Of a stretch of 64,000 nucleotides of DNA, positions 1 to 8,046 are shown piece by piece. Each line of letters begins with the position of its first letter. Position 1 is the first letter of the stretch. The DNA is from DATFVA01 sp963832355 (GTDB taxonomy: Bacteria; Bacteroidota; Ignavibacteria; Ignavibacteriales; Ignavibacteriaceae), in contig CAWHTX010000016.1 in NCBI GenBank assembly GCA_963832355.1, forward strand, positions 1 through 64,000. Direction: 5' to 3'. The notes beneath the pieces were generated by a model that was not told the origin of the DNA, made no database searches, and worked only from the letters and a program-made list of their open reading frames with translations. A program made the position numbers and the translations under genes.

Positions 1-168
1 TAAGATGTGCTAATGTTAAGGAACATCCTGCCGATTAATCTGAAGCAGGCAGATCAAAATCGGGATTTTACAATTCAATGATTTTTTGGTAAAATACATC
101 TGCGTTCTAAGGGAATTTGTTAATGGTATCCGCAAAGCAGTATGGTTCAGAAAAGAAAAGGGTAAAAA

Positions 169-1314
169 ATGAAAAAACTGAATTTGTATTCCGCCCTCCT
201 GATAATTTTCATTTTCAGCAGCATTGTTAAGGCCGATGATATAACCGCCAGACTGGATTCATCAGATTATTATGTGAGATATATGGCGGCAGGAGAAATT
301 ATTGAAAATCACCTGGTTCAGTATATTCCGGCCCTGGCAGAAAGAGCACTTAATCAGCCGTTTCTTTTCTTGAGCTATAGATATTTGGAAGGATTATATG
401 AACTTGGCTATAATAACATAAACCAGTATACTCACGATTTTATCGGAATCTGCGACAGCTTTCCAAAAGAGGGACCTCTGTATTATAAATGTAGGGCAAC
501 TTCTATTCTGGTTGAACTTGGTGATTATTCAACTGTTGGTTATGCTTTTGAGTTCGTGAATGCCGATCCGTTAGAAAATGCACAGCGTATTATTCCTCTG
601 CTTTACAGCATCGGGGAAAAGGTTCCCGCGTATTCTGATACTGTAAAAAGCCTGCTTGTAATGATTAAAGATAAAGCGGGTTTCAGCATCTCCAGGAGAG
701 AAGCCTTTAAGGACCTGCTGAAACTGTACGGCGAAAGTAATCTGCGGAATGAAATACTGACTTCAATTACAGATGATGTAAATCCTGATATTCGTCACGA
801 AGCTATGCCGCATTATAATTTCCCCGATCGGAAAGATGTGCTAAAACAGCGGATCCGGAATGACGCTAACGGGACTTTACGTGAAGAGTATGCTGAAATT
901 TTCCTTAAGGAAAATGACAAACCTGAGGATCTGCAATTTATGATTGATTACAATAAGAGGGAACCGGACGAAAATGTCCGCGAAGGTATAACAAATATCA
1001 TTCAGGGTTTTGCGCCGGAGAGACCTGATGAGACAGTCTCACCCCTTGAGATGATAAATAATCTGCTTTCAGTTACTGATGATTTATATAGTTATCACTG
1101 GATAAGATCTGAAGCCGTTTATAACGGCTATAAAAACACATTGAAGGCTGCCGCAGAAGATATTGACCGCGGGTTAACGGGCAGGGCTTCCGATGCAGTT
1201 TATGATATGTTAGACCGGGTGGAATCTGATTATCATAATACCTCATCTATTTCATTCGAAGCCTGGCAGTTTCTTCATTACCACCTTGAATATATCTTGG
1301 ATAAGCTGCAGTAA
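169..1314 (+). CDS. Secreted HEAT-like helical repeat protein, function unknown
   Basis: The 381-residue protein opens with a clear signal peptide (residues 1-22, MKKLNLYSALLIIFIFSS then VKADD) and has no later membrane segment, so it should be exported. The rest is predicted all-helical with weak repeats of ~30-40 residues; phrases such as DSSDYYVRYMAAGEII and DVNPDIRHEAMPHY resemble HEAT/armadillo repeats, which usually serve as protein-binding scaffolds. No catalytic motif is visible. The ATG is preceded by a weak purine stretch (aaaagggtaaaaa). It stands alone, and a dispersed repeat follows it. The HEAT assignment is inferred from pattern only. Confidence 0.75.
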   Translation: MKKLNLYSALLIIFIFSSIVKADDITARLDSSDYYVRYMAAGEIIENHLVQYIPALAERALNQPFLFLSYRYLEGLYELGYNNINQYTHDFIGICDSFPKEGPLYYKCRATSILVELGDYSTVGYAFEFVNADPLENAQRIIPLLYSIGEKVPAYSDTVKSLLVMIKDKAGFSISRREAFKDLLKLYGESNLRNEILTSITDDVNPDIRHEAMPHYNFPDRKDVLKQRIRNDANGTLREEYAEIFLKENDKPEDLQFMIDYNKREPDENVREGITNIIQGFAPERPDETVSPLEMINNLLSVTDDLYSYHWIRSEAVYNGYKNTLKAAAEDIDRGLTGRASDAVYDMLDRVESDYHNTSSISFEAWQFLHYHLEYILDKLQ

Positions 1315-1330
1315 CTGATCTTCTGCCCCT

Positions 1331-1430
1331 ATAATATCGTCATCCTTGCCCTTTTCCTGAATTTCCCATATTTTTCTATTGATTAATGCACTCGGGCTGC
1401 CTGGGGATATGATTATGTTTTGCCGCTATA
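1331..1430. repeat. Dispersed intergenic repeat, copy 1
   Basis: This ~100-bp non-coding block aligns by eye with 4484-4592 and, more weakly, 9388-9475. Shared words with copy 2 include catccttgcc, ttcccatatttt, ttaatgcactcgg, and cctggggatatgattatg. It lies 92 bp upstream of the start at 1523. All three copies precede a + strand gene by less than 100 bp, so it could carry a shared promoter or regulatory segment; that is inference. Confidence 0.65.
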
Positions 1431-1522
1431 AGGGACCGCCGCCTCTTCAGGATAATATACGGTTAGTATAATATCAGAAATATATCAGCAACTTTACTAA
1501 GTGGAATGATAAGGAGGAACAA

Positions 1523-3055
1523 ATGAACAGGATAATTACAGTCTTTCTGTGTACGGTTTTTTTCCTGCTTACCTTTAACCCGTCTTCTCAGGGACAGTTT
1601 GTTGATAATTTTGAATACTATTTTCCCGATCAGCCGGTGGCCTGTCAGAAACCTCAGTTCTGGACAACATGGAACCTCCTTCCCTGCGATTCCGTGGAGG
1701 ATGTATATGTCTCCGGTGAGCATAAATACTCCGGGTCTTATGCTCTGAAAATTGTGCAGGATAATGACCTCGTTAAACCGGTCGATGAGCAGATGATTGC
1801 CACCATCTATTTAGAGGTGTATATCCCTGCTGGTAAGTCCGGCTACTTTAATCTCCTGAGTGGTTTCGATCCCAATCCTGCTCAATGGGCTATGGAGTGC
1901 TATTTCGATGCGGGAGGTGAGGGAAGAATTCTTAATGGTACTACCGTTCCCTTCTTCTATAGCACTGATACCTGGCATCTTATTTATATCACCCTGGATT
2001 TTATTGATGATCATGCATATTTCTATCTTGATAATAACCTTATAACAGACTGGCAGTGGAGCCGCGGAGGTCAGATTGATCCGCAGGTTGAGGCTGTCGA
2101 CTTTTTTGGTGCGGCTGAGACTGATGAAATGTATGTAGACGAATTTTATATATGGGACGGATGCCTGTCATGTGGTCCCCCGGACCCCGCTTATAATCTG
2201 AATGCCGGGCTGATTTTTAATCAGGATCCCGCGGTTAGCTTAAGCTGGGAACACTATTCGATTTTTATTCAGGAATATGAAATTATCAGAAAAATGGGGT
2301 ATCCAAATGATCCGGGTAATTTTGAGTATATCGGGAATGTTCCGGGCGGGGTGACTTATTTTGTGGATAGTCTCGTCACTGTAAATGAAAGGTATAGCTA
2401 CGGTGTTGTAACACGCGGTCGATACGGCTTCTCGGATACCAGCAATGTTGTAACGATATTGGTTGAGCCAACGCCTGTCGAGCTCAGCTTATTTTCTTAT
2501 TCGATACGTTCCGTTAATGATATTAACCTGTACTGGGTAACAGCTACTGAAACGAACAATAAGGGATTTGAAGTTCAGCGCTCAAAGATCGGTGATCAGC
2601 CGGGTGACAGCGGATCAGAGTGGAATTCAATTTCTTTTGTTGAAGGGAATGGCACTACATCGGAAAAACACTCTTATTCCTGGGTGGATGAAAACGTGAG
2701 TCCCGGAAGATATAAATACCGGCTGAAGCAGATAGATTTTAACGGAACCTTCAGCTGCAGCAAAGAGGTTGATGTGGAAGTATCTGCACCGGACAAATTC
2801 TCCCTTGAGCAGAATTACCCGAACCCGTTTAACCCGCTGACAGTAATAAGTTATCAGCTTCCCCGGGAGGGATTTGTTACGCTTAAGGTTTATGATGTCC
2901 TCGGCAGAGAGGTTGCCTCCCTTGTTAATGGGCGGAAGGATCAGGGAAGTTATAAGGTTGACTTTGATGCCTCTGAGCTGGCGGGAGGAGTGTATATATA
3001 CCAGCTGCGCGTTAACGGCCTGGTAAGCTCAAAGAAAATGCTTCTGCTGAAGTAA
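1523..3055 (+). CDS. Type IX-secreted protein with LamG-like module and C-terminal sorting domain
   Basis: A 510-residue exported protein. Residues 1-24 are a signal peptide. Residues ~27-215 look like a concanavalin/LamG-type jelly roll (FVDNFEYYFPDQPVACQKPQ start, YVDEFYIWDG end), residues ~225-320 an Fn3-like module, and ~330-420 a second beta module with WVTATETNNKGFEVQRS, a region common before sorting domains in this lineage. Residues ~428-510 are the Por-secretion sorting domain: QNYPNPFNPLTVISYQLP, YDVLGREVASL and a terminal KKMLLLK. Such proteins cross the outer membrane by the type IX system and are released or surface-anchored. A strong aaggagg precedes the ATG. Ligand unknown. Confidence 0.88.
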   Translation: MNRIITVFLCTVFFLLTFNPSSQGQFVDNFEYYFPDQPVACQKPQFWTTWNLLPCDSVEDVYVSGEHKYSGSYALKIVQDNDLVKPVDEQMIATIYLEVYIPAGKSGYFNLLSGFDPNPAQWAMECYFDAGGEGRILNGTTVPFFYSTDTWHLIYITLDFIDDHAYFYLDNNLITDWQWSRGGQIDPQVEAVDFFGAAETDEMYVDEFYIWDGCLSCGPPDPAYNLNAGLIFNQDPAVSLSWEHYSIFIQEYEIIRKMGYPNDPGNFEYIGNVPGGVTYFVDSLVTVNERYSYGVVTRGRYGFSDTSNVVTILVEPTPVELSLFSYSIRSVNDINLYWVTATETNNKGFEVQRSKIGDQPGDSGSEWNSISFVEGNGTTSEKHSYSWVDENVSPGRYKYRLKQIDFNGTFSCSKEVDVEVSAPDKFSLEQNYPNPFNPLTVISYQLPREGFVTLKVYDVLGREVASLVNGRKDQGSYKVDFDASELAGGVYIYQLRVNGLVSSKKMLLLK

Positions 3056-3153
3056 TCCCTGTAAGGATAAACGGTTTTTTTTCGTGATTTTCTTCTTGGT
3101 TTTTTCGGGCCGTTTCTGAATATTGGGCATCCTTTTTTTACAGAGAATGGTTT

Positions 3154-4404
3154 ATGTCAATGAGAATGTTTTTTGCCCGGGCGGCATCGCTCGCCCTTGC
3201 GGCAGTGGTATCTGCAGGTGCGCAGTGGCAGCAGGATGCTGAGGTTGATGCACCTTACGTTGAGGCGCTGTTCGTGTATGAGGATAAGCTCTATGCGGGG
3301 GCCGACAGCCTGGTGTATGTTAAGACCAGGGTGAACGGCGACTGGACGGTTTCCTCTCCTCTTCCCGTTGAACCGGGTGCGGGTGTGAGCTGCCTGCTGA
3401 AGTCGGGCGCGCGCCTGTTTGCGGGTACGTTCGGACACGGAATTTTTGAGAGTACCGACGACGGCGCTACATGGGTTTCGCGCAGTACAGGACTGAATAA
3501 CGCCTACCAGGTTACTTCTTTTGTTCAGCGCGATGATAAGCTTTATGCAGGAACAGCAGGCAACGGTGTTTTTGTTCTCGATCTTACTTCGGGTACTTCG
3601 TGGACGGCATACAGAAACGGTCTTCCTTTTAATACGGGAGCCTGGGATGTAAGTTCGATCTATAATCATAGCGGCACTCTCATCCTTTCGGCAGGCGCCA
3701 GCGGCTATGTTTATTTCAATGAGCCGGGTTCTGATCTGTGGGTCGACCGCCAGTTCGGGATTGCGGGTGGGGCGGGACTGAATATGCACTCGGTTGCCGG
3801 TATCGGCGATACTATTATCGGTGCTGCCAATACGGGCTTCTTCAGATCTGCTGACGGCGGCGTTAACTGGGATTATTACTACCCGGGAACGGGTCTTACT
3901 GAAACAGGAAGTTTCGCTTCATACGGAGGCAGGTTCTACTGCACAACGGCTAAGTCTACGTTCGGTACTTTCCTGTTCTTTACTGATGATAACGGTCTGA
4001 GCTGGACAGCCGGTGAGCACCTTCCCGGCATCCTGTCGGTTGATATGACGGTGTTCGGCAGCCGGCTTTACGCGGGTACGTTCAGCGGACTGTGGTATAA
4101 GGAGCTTGGCCCTTCCGGCATCGATGATGATCTCTCCCCTTCATCGTTTGAGCTTTATCAGAACTACCCAAATCCCTTTAACCCTTCCACCACCATCAGT
4201 TATAAATTGTTAACGAGGAGTTTTGTTTCGCTGAAGGTTTATGATGTGCTGGGTAATGAGATTGCGGAGCCGGTTAATGAAGAGAAACCCGCAGGAAGCT
4301 ACACGGTCAGTTTCGACGGATCGGATCTTTCCAGCGGTGTTTATTTTTATGAGCTCCGCGCCGGCAGCTTCGTCCAGGTCCGTAAGATGGTGCTTATGCG
4401 TTAA
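3154..4404 (+). CDS. Type IX-secreted beta-propeller (BNR/sialidase-like) protein
   Basis: A 416-residue exported protein with a signal peptide (ending near ASLALAAVVSAGA-Q) and a repeated propeller core at ~25-320. Its blades contain the BNR/Asp-box-like pattern STDDGATWVS, SADGGVNWDYY and FTDDNGLSWTAG, with repeated KLYAGT strands. Residues ~333-416 form the type IX sorting domain (YQNYPNPFNPSTTISYKL, YDVLGNEIA, VRKMVLMR). No catalytic residues of a true sialidase can be assigned, so an adhesin or structural role is as likely. The 5' two thirds are visibly more GC-rich than the neighbouring genes. The first ATG is used; ATG 3160 and 3166 are alternatives. Confidence 0.87.
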   Translation: MSMRMFFARAASLALAAVVSAGAQWQQDAEVDAPYVEALFVYEDKLYAGADSLVYVKTRVNGDWTVSSPLPVEPGAGVSCLLKSGARLFAGTFGHGIFESTDDGATWVSRSTGLNNAYQVTSFVQRDDKLYAGTAGNGVFVLDLTSGTSWTAYRNGLPFNTGAWDVSSIYNHSGTLILSAGASGYVYFNEPGSDLWVDRQFGIAGGAGLNMHSVAGIGDTIIGAANTGFFRSADGGVNWDYYYPGTGLTETGSFASYGGRFYCTTAKSTFGTFLFFTDDNGLSWTAGEHLPGILSVDMTVFGSRLYAGTFSGLWYKELGPSGIDDDLSPSSFELYQNYPNPFNPSTTISYKLLTRSFVSLKVYDVLGNEIAEPVNEEKPAGSYTVSFDGSDLSSGVYFYELRAGSFVQVRKMVLMR

Positions 4405-4483
4405 GTTTTTATCAACCCCGGAGAGGTTATACTATTGTGGACCATTGATCACACAACATCGTTCCCCACCCCGTCTCCCTCCC

Positions 4484-4592
4484 AATATTATCAGCATTCA
4501 TCCTTGCCTCTTTCTCAATTTTCCCATATTTTCCTATTAATTAATGCACTCGGATCACCTGGGGATATGATTATGTTTTCGCCAGCGCTATA
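4484..4592. repeat. Dispersed intergenic repeat, copy 2
   Basis: The counterpart of 1331-1430, sharing most positions over ~100 bp, including an almost exact block ending in ggggatatgattatgttttc. It lies between the propeller gene and the methyltransferase gene and ends 31 bp before the ATG at 4624, so a promoter for that gene would fall inside it. Confidence 0.65.
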
Positions 4593-4623
4593 AATAGTGC
4601 AGTATAAAACATAAGAGGGCAGT

Positions 4624-5526
4624 ATGTTTAAACTATTTTCAAAAGAAAAACCTTCAAAGACTGCATATAGTGCCGCATGGTGGAGAGCATGTTCTCACAA
4701 AGAATTTCAGGATCAAAGATGGGGGCCTGATTTTATAGCTGAAGACTTTTTACCCTTTCCAATTAAATTATTAAGCAAAAGCAAAAAATTCAGAGAGAAA
4801 GTTAAAGCAAAAACGAACGAATTAACCCCTGGAATTTATGAGTATATAATTGCCCGAACTCTTTTCATGGATGAGGTGTTTACCCAAGCTTTAAAAGAAT
4901 CTATTCCTCAGATCGTTTTTCTGGGCGCCGGCTATGACTCAAGAGGAATCAGGTTTAATCATATAAACAACGGCACCCGGATTATTGAATTAGATATGGC
5001 TGCTATTCAAAACCGGAAAATTAAATGTCTGAAAAAAAACAAGATCAAAATTCCTGAATATTTAACGTTTACTCCTATCGATTTCAATAATCAGTCATTG
5101 GGAAGTGTTCTGACTTCAGCAGGCTTTCAAAAGGGAAAACGAACTCTTTTTATCTGGGAGGGTGTCTCAATGTATCTTGAAGCTCAGTCTGTTAGAGATA
5201 CACTGACTTTTATTCAGCAAAGTTCAACTTCAAATAGTCTTTTAGCATTTGATTTTGTCGTTTCTTTCTCTGACAAGGATGTGGATAAATACCACGGCGC
5301 AAAAAAAATGCTGCGTTATATGAACGATAAGTATAAAGATGAACCGTTTACATTTTCTATGGACGGGGAAAATATTGCTGATTTTTTAGGTGAATGCTTT
5401 CACAAAACAGTTCGCCATTTAAATCAGGATCAAATAGAAACAACTTATCTGAAAAAAGCAGATGGTTCATCAATCGGTAAACCAAACGGTCTTTTTAATT
5501 TGATCCTCACATCACCTGAAGTTTGA
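4624..5526 (+). CDS. Class I SAM-dependent methyltransferase, LCMT (PPM/TcmP) family
   Basis: A 300-residue cytoplasmic protein matching the leucine carboxyl methyltransferase-like family. The SAM-binding motif I is VFLGAGYDSRGIRF, the acidic motif II is RIIELDMAAIQNRKI, and the family hallmark LFIWEGVSMYLEAQSV is present; an N-terminal helical region with ARTLFMDEVF is also typical. The family methylates carboxyl or hydroxyl groups on small molecules or C-terminal leucines; the substrate here cannot be read. It is 40 bp upstream of a SnoaL-like gene on the same strand, so co-transcription is plausible. The length is normal for the family. Confidence 0.9.
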   Translation: MFKLFSKEKPSKTAYSAAWWRACSHKEFQDQRWGPDFIAEDFLPFPIKLLSKSKKFREKVKAKTNELTPGIYEYIIARTLFMDEVFTQALKESIPQIVFLGAGYDSRGIRFNHINNGTRIIELDMAAIQNRKIKCLKKNKIKIPEYLTFTPIDFNNQSLGSVLTSAGFQKGKRTLFIWEGVSMYLEAQSVRDTLTFIQQSSTSNSLLAFDFVVSFSDKDVDKYHGAKKMLRYMNDKYKDEPFTFSMDGENIADFLGECFHKTVRHLNQDQIETTYLKKADGSSIGKPNGLFNLILTSPEV

Positions 5527-5546
5527 ACTTATCGCTTAATTGAAAT

Positions 5547-6128
5547 AAGTACCTGAGGAGAAGACGATGATTAAAAAAGTAACTTCATACGGGTTCACAA
5601 ATATTTTCCCTGCATTGTTCTTTGCAGCCTTGGTAGTAATTGCAGGTTGCAGCACACCTACCCGGGAGAACATTTTGGAGCGTAATAAAAATCTTGTTCG
5701 TCGTATGAACAAAGAAGTATGGAATAAGGGTAATCTTGAAATAATTGACAAGCTTTACTCGCCTGACTTTGTGTGGCATTTCCTCCCTGCAGGTTCTGAG
5801 ACTATAGGGCTTGACAGTTTAAGAGAACATGTACGAAACCACCGGAAAGCTTTCCCGGACTGGACCGAAGAGATTGAACATATCGTCGCTGAAGGAGATT
5901 TGGTTGTAATTCATTTTGTATCCAGAGGAACTAATGAAGGTAGATTCCTGGGTAATCCGCCAACCGGGAAACATATCCGGATCAATGAAATGTCGATCTT
6001 TCGAATTTCAGATGGCAAAATTGCCGAGCAATGGCTGTTGCCGGATATACTCAGTCTGCAGCAGCAGCTCGCGCAGACGGAAAAAGAGTGAAGAGGTCGT
6101 ATTGGTAGAGTATAAAAAAGTGTATGCA
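5547..6128 (+). repeat. 582-bp duplicated unit, copy 1 (contains SnoaL-like gene)
   Basis: This segment and 6713-7294 have the same length and differ at roughly 20 positions by eye. The unit starts at aagtacctgaggag just upstream of the SnoaL-like gene and ends at gtgtatgca, about 37 bp after its stop codon; similarity ends abruptly at both sides. The two copies are direct repeats separated by 584 bp. Most differences are silent or conservative, so the copy event is recent. Confidence 0.9.
5567..6091 (+). CDS. SnoaL-like (ester cyclase/NTF2-fold) lipoprotein, copy 1
   Basis: A 174-residue protein. A lipoprotein signal ends in the lipobox VIAGC (Cys ~29), placing it in the outer membrane or periplasm. 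Residues ~45-165 match the SnoaL-like ester-cyclase family: MNKEVWNKGNLEIIDKLYSP, FVWHFLPAG, a helix around REHVRNHRKAFPDW, GDLVVIHFVSRGTNEG, GNPPTGKHIRINEMSIFRI and DGKIAEQW. Polyketide cyclases of this fold act in aldol ring closure, but most exported members have no known substrate. SD gaggag precedes the ATG. It is nearly identical to 6733-7257. Confidence 0.87.
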   Translation: MIKKVTSYGFTNIFPALFFAALVVIAGCSTPTRENILERNKNLVRRMNKEVWNKGNLEIIDKLYSPDFVWHFLPAGSETIGLDSLREHVRNHRKAFPDWTEEIEHIVAEGDLVVIHFVSRGTNEGRFLGNPPTGKHIRINEMSIFRISDGKIAEQWLLPDILSLQQQLAQTEKE

Positions 6129-6148
6129 TAGAAAGGGAGCTTAGAACC

Positions 6149-6580
6149 ATGAAAAAATTAATTAGTAAAAATATTTTTATTGGTAATGGTGTTATAAACG
6201 TTGTCGAAGAGAATATCTCAATAAGTCATCTTAAGGAAGAAATCGAAAAAAGATATCGATTAAAAGTAATGAAAGAATCCTCTACATATCTTAAATGTAA
6301 GATACTAAGAATGTTTAGTATTTTTGGTTTCTTAGGTGAATCTGCAATTTTCCCAAACCCAACACTTACGATAAAACTCGATAAAAAATTAAATAAAGAT
6401 TTGTTAACAATAAATTTCTTTTGGCCGGACTACTATTATATTATGATAGTTGCTTTGATTTCGGGAATTATATCAATGACATTCATCCTCCCGATTTTTG
6501 TTCTATTATTTTTTGGAATACAGGCTTTTGTACTCTCAGAATATGTTTCTTTAAGAATATGGAAAATACTTTTACATTGA
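6149..6580 (+). CDS. Orphan small membrane protein, unknown
   Basis: A 143-residue protein with no family I recognise. The N-terminal ~90 residues are soluble, basic and lysine-rich; residues ~93-135 hold one or two hydrophobic segments (YYYIMIVALISGIISMTFIL and the following FVLLFFGIQAFVL). The gene is clearly more AT-rich than its neighbours and sits in the 584-bp spacer between the two duplicated SnoaL units, which fits an inserted or transferred gene. SD ggagc lies upstream of the ATG. Confidence that it is coding rests on an uninterrupted frame and typical start context only. Confidence 0.6.
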   Translation: MKKLISKNIFIGNGVINVVEENISISHLKEEIEKRYRLKVMKESSTYLKCKILRMFSIFGFLGESAIFPNPTLTIKLDKKLNKDLLTINFFWPDYYYIMIVALISGIISMTFILPIFVLLFFGIQAFVLSEYVSLRIWKILLH

Positions 6581-6616
6581 ATTAATAAACCTGCAAAACT
6601 GTGTTTGAAGATTAAG

Positions 6617-6736
6617 ATGAAAGTTGTTTTACACTATACTGATCCAGGACTGGTGGCACTATACGACCTACTCAATCCCCGAGGCATTCAAGTTGCTACT
6701 GCTATAAAAAACAAGTACCTGAGGAGAAAAAGATGA
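6617..6736 (+). pseudogene. Methyltransferase N-terminal relic A (39 codons)
   Basis: A short open frame whose first 24 codons (6617-6688) match 9239-9310 at both DNA and protein level. It encodes MKVVLHYTDPGLVALYDLLN, which closely resembles the N-terminus of class I SAM methyltransferases (typical form DPRLVALYDLLNP). After codon 24 the frame runs into unrelated sequence and stops at 6736, overlapping the ATG of the next SnoaL-like gene by 4 nt (ATGA). No SAM-binding motif follows. I read it as a truncated gene relic; a coupled leader peptide is the alternative. Confidence 0.55.
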
Positions 6737-7294
6737 TTAAAAAAGTAACTTCATACGGGTTCACAAATATTTTCCCTGCATTGTTCTTTGCAGCCTCGGT
6801 AGTAATTGCAGGTTGCAGCAAACCTACCCAGGAGAACATTTTGGAGCGTAATAAAAATCTTGTTCGTCGTATGAACAAAGAAGTATGGAATAAGGGTAAT
6901 CTTGAAATAATTGACAAGCTTTACTCGCCTGACTTTGTGTGGCATTTCCTCCCTGCAGGTTCTGAGACTATAGGGCTTGACAGTTTAAGAGAACATGTAC
7001 GAAACCACCGGAAAGCTTTCCCGGAATGGACCGAAGAGATTGAACATATAGTCGCTGAAGGAGATTTGGTTGTAATTCATTTTGTATCCAGAGGAACTAA
7101 TGAAGGTAGATTCCTGGGTAATCCGCCAACCGGAAAACATATTCAGATCAATGAAATGTCGATCTTTCGAATTGCTGATGGCAAAATTGCTGAGCAATGG
7201 CTATTGCCGGATATACTCAGTCTGCAGCAGCAACTCGCGCAGACGGCAAAAGAGTGAAGAGGTCGTATTGGTGGAGTATAACAAAGTGTATGCA
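6713..7294 (+). repeat. 582-bp duplicated unit, copy 2 (contains SnoaL-like gene)
   Basis: The second copy of the unit at 5547-6128, in direct orientation. Its left boundary lies inside the tail of methyltransferase relic A, which helps date the insertion as later than the truncation of that relic or simultaneous with it. Confidence 0.9.
6733..7257 (+). CDS. SnoaL-like (ester cyclase/NTF2-fold) lipoprotein, copy 2
   Basis: A 174-residue near-twin of the protein at 5567-6091, with about nine amino-acid differences (for example S for L and K for T around the lipobox, E for D in FPEWTEE, Q for R in GKHIQINEM). The lipobox VIAGC, the SnoaL-like core and the C-terminal QQQLAQTAKE are intact, so both copies should be functional. 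It uses the same gaggagaaa ribosome site, and its ATG overlaps the stop of the preceding short frame (ATGA). Confidence 0.87.
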   Translation: MIKKVTSYGFTNIFPALFFAASVVIAGCSKPTQENILERNKNLVRRMNKEVWNKGNLEIIDKLYSPDFVWHFLPAGSETIGLDSLREHVRNHRKAFPEWTEEIEHIVAEGDLVVIHFVSRGTNEGRFLGNPPTGKHIQINEMSIFRIADGKIAEQWLLPDILSLQQQLAQTAKE

Positions 7295-7482
7295 GTCAAA
7301 TCAACCGGACGCCGTGTTCAATATGCCAAATATTCCTTTCTTGTATTGTTTTTGGAAGAATTAATGCTTTCTTAAACACAGGAACTCTTGAATGTGTTCT
7401 TAGTGATAACATTAGTAGCTAATCAGGATATTGTCGCGCTGCAAACCGTCAAGCGTCGGTATCATCAGGCAAGGATAATACG

Positions 7483-8043
7483 ATGAAAAATCTTATTTGC
7501 CTTCTATTCATAATTATGCTGTTTTCATGTAATGAATATTCTGAACGTAATATTAAAGAACTGGCTAAAAAATACACAACCGCAAGTACCAATCACGATA
7601 TTGAAACATTGTTTTCAATGACCCATGATAGTATTGTATGGAAACTCGGACCATATACTTTGAAAGGAAAAGAGGCAGCTTTAGGACCAAATAAATATGA
7701 TAAAGGCGTGGGATCTTTTCTGAAGTATCAGATCGTAAGGATTAGCGGGGATACAGTTGATTTTGAACTTTATGAAACAAACGATATTATAACTGCAGTA
7801 GGAATGAAAGGCGTAACACAATTTCCCCGATTTATTTTTAAAAACGGACTGCTTTACAGGAAAGAAGCCTGGAAAAAATCCAGGGATATACAGGAATTAA
7901 ATCAGCGGTCAAAGCCGCGTCGTGAATGGGTAAAATTAAATCATCCTGAAGTGTTTGATAAATTTTTTGATTCTGAAGGAAATTTCATCTTCAATGAAGA
8001 AAATGGTGAACTTCAGGTTAGAATGTCGAAGGAATGGAGGTAA
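7483..8043 (+). CDS. NTF2/SnoaL-like lipoprotein
   Basis: A 186-residue exported lipoprotein (lipobox LFSC, Cys 16). Residues ~22-130 resemble an NTF2-like fold: ELAKKYTTASTNHDIETLFS matches the 'cup' helix-loop of DUF4440/SnoaL proteins, followed by the strands SIVWKLGPYTLKGKEAALGP. The C-terminal ~50 residues are charged and specific to this protein. It ends 3 nt before the next gene, whose NTF2-like domains are related, so the two are probably one transcript. The family call is by pattern and weaker than for 5567. Confidence 0.65.
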   Translation: MKNLICLLFIIMLFSCNEYSERNIKELAKKYTTASTNHDIETLFSMTHDSIVWKLGPYTLKGKEAALGPNKYDKGVGSFLKYQIVRISGDTVDFELYETNDIITAVGMKGVTQFPRFIFKNGLLYRKEAWKKSRDIQELNQRSKPRREWVKLNHPEVFDKFFDSEGNFIFNEENGELQVRMSKEWR

Positions 8044-8046
8044 TAA

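Noticed and set aside
3157..3789. A 210-codon minus-strand open frame
   Set aside because: It is fully antisense to the GC-rich propeller gene, has no signal, family or repeat sense, and is Arg/Ser-rich in the manner of an antisense shadow frame.
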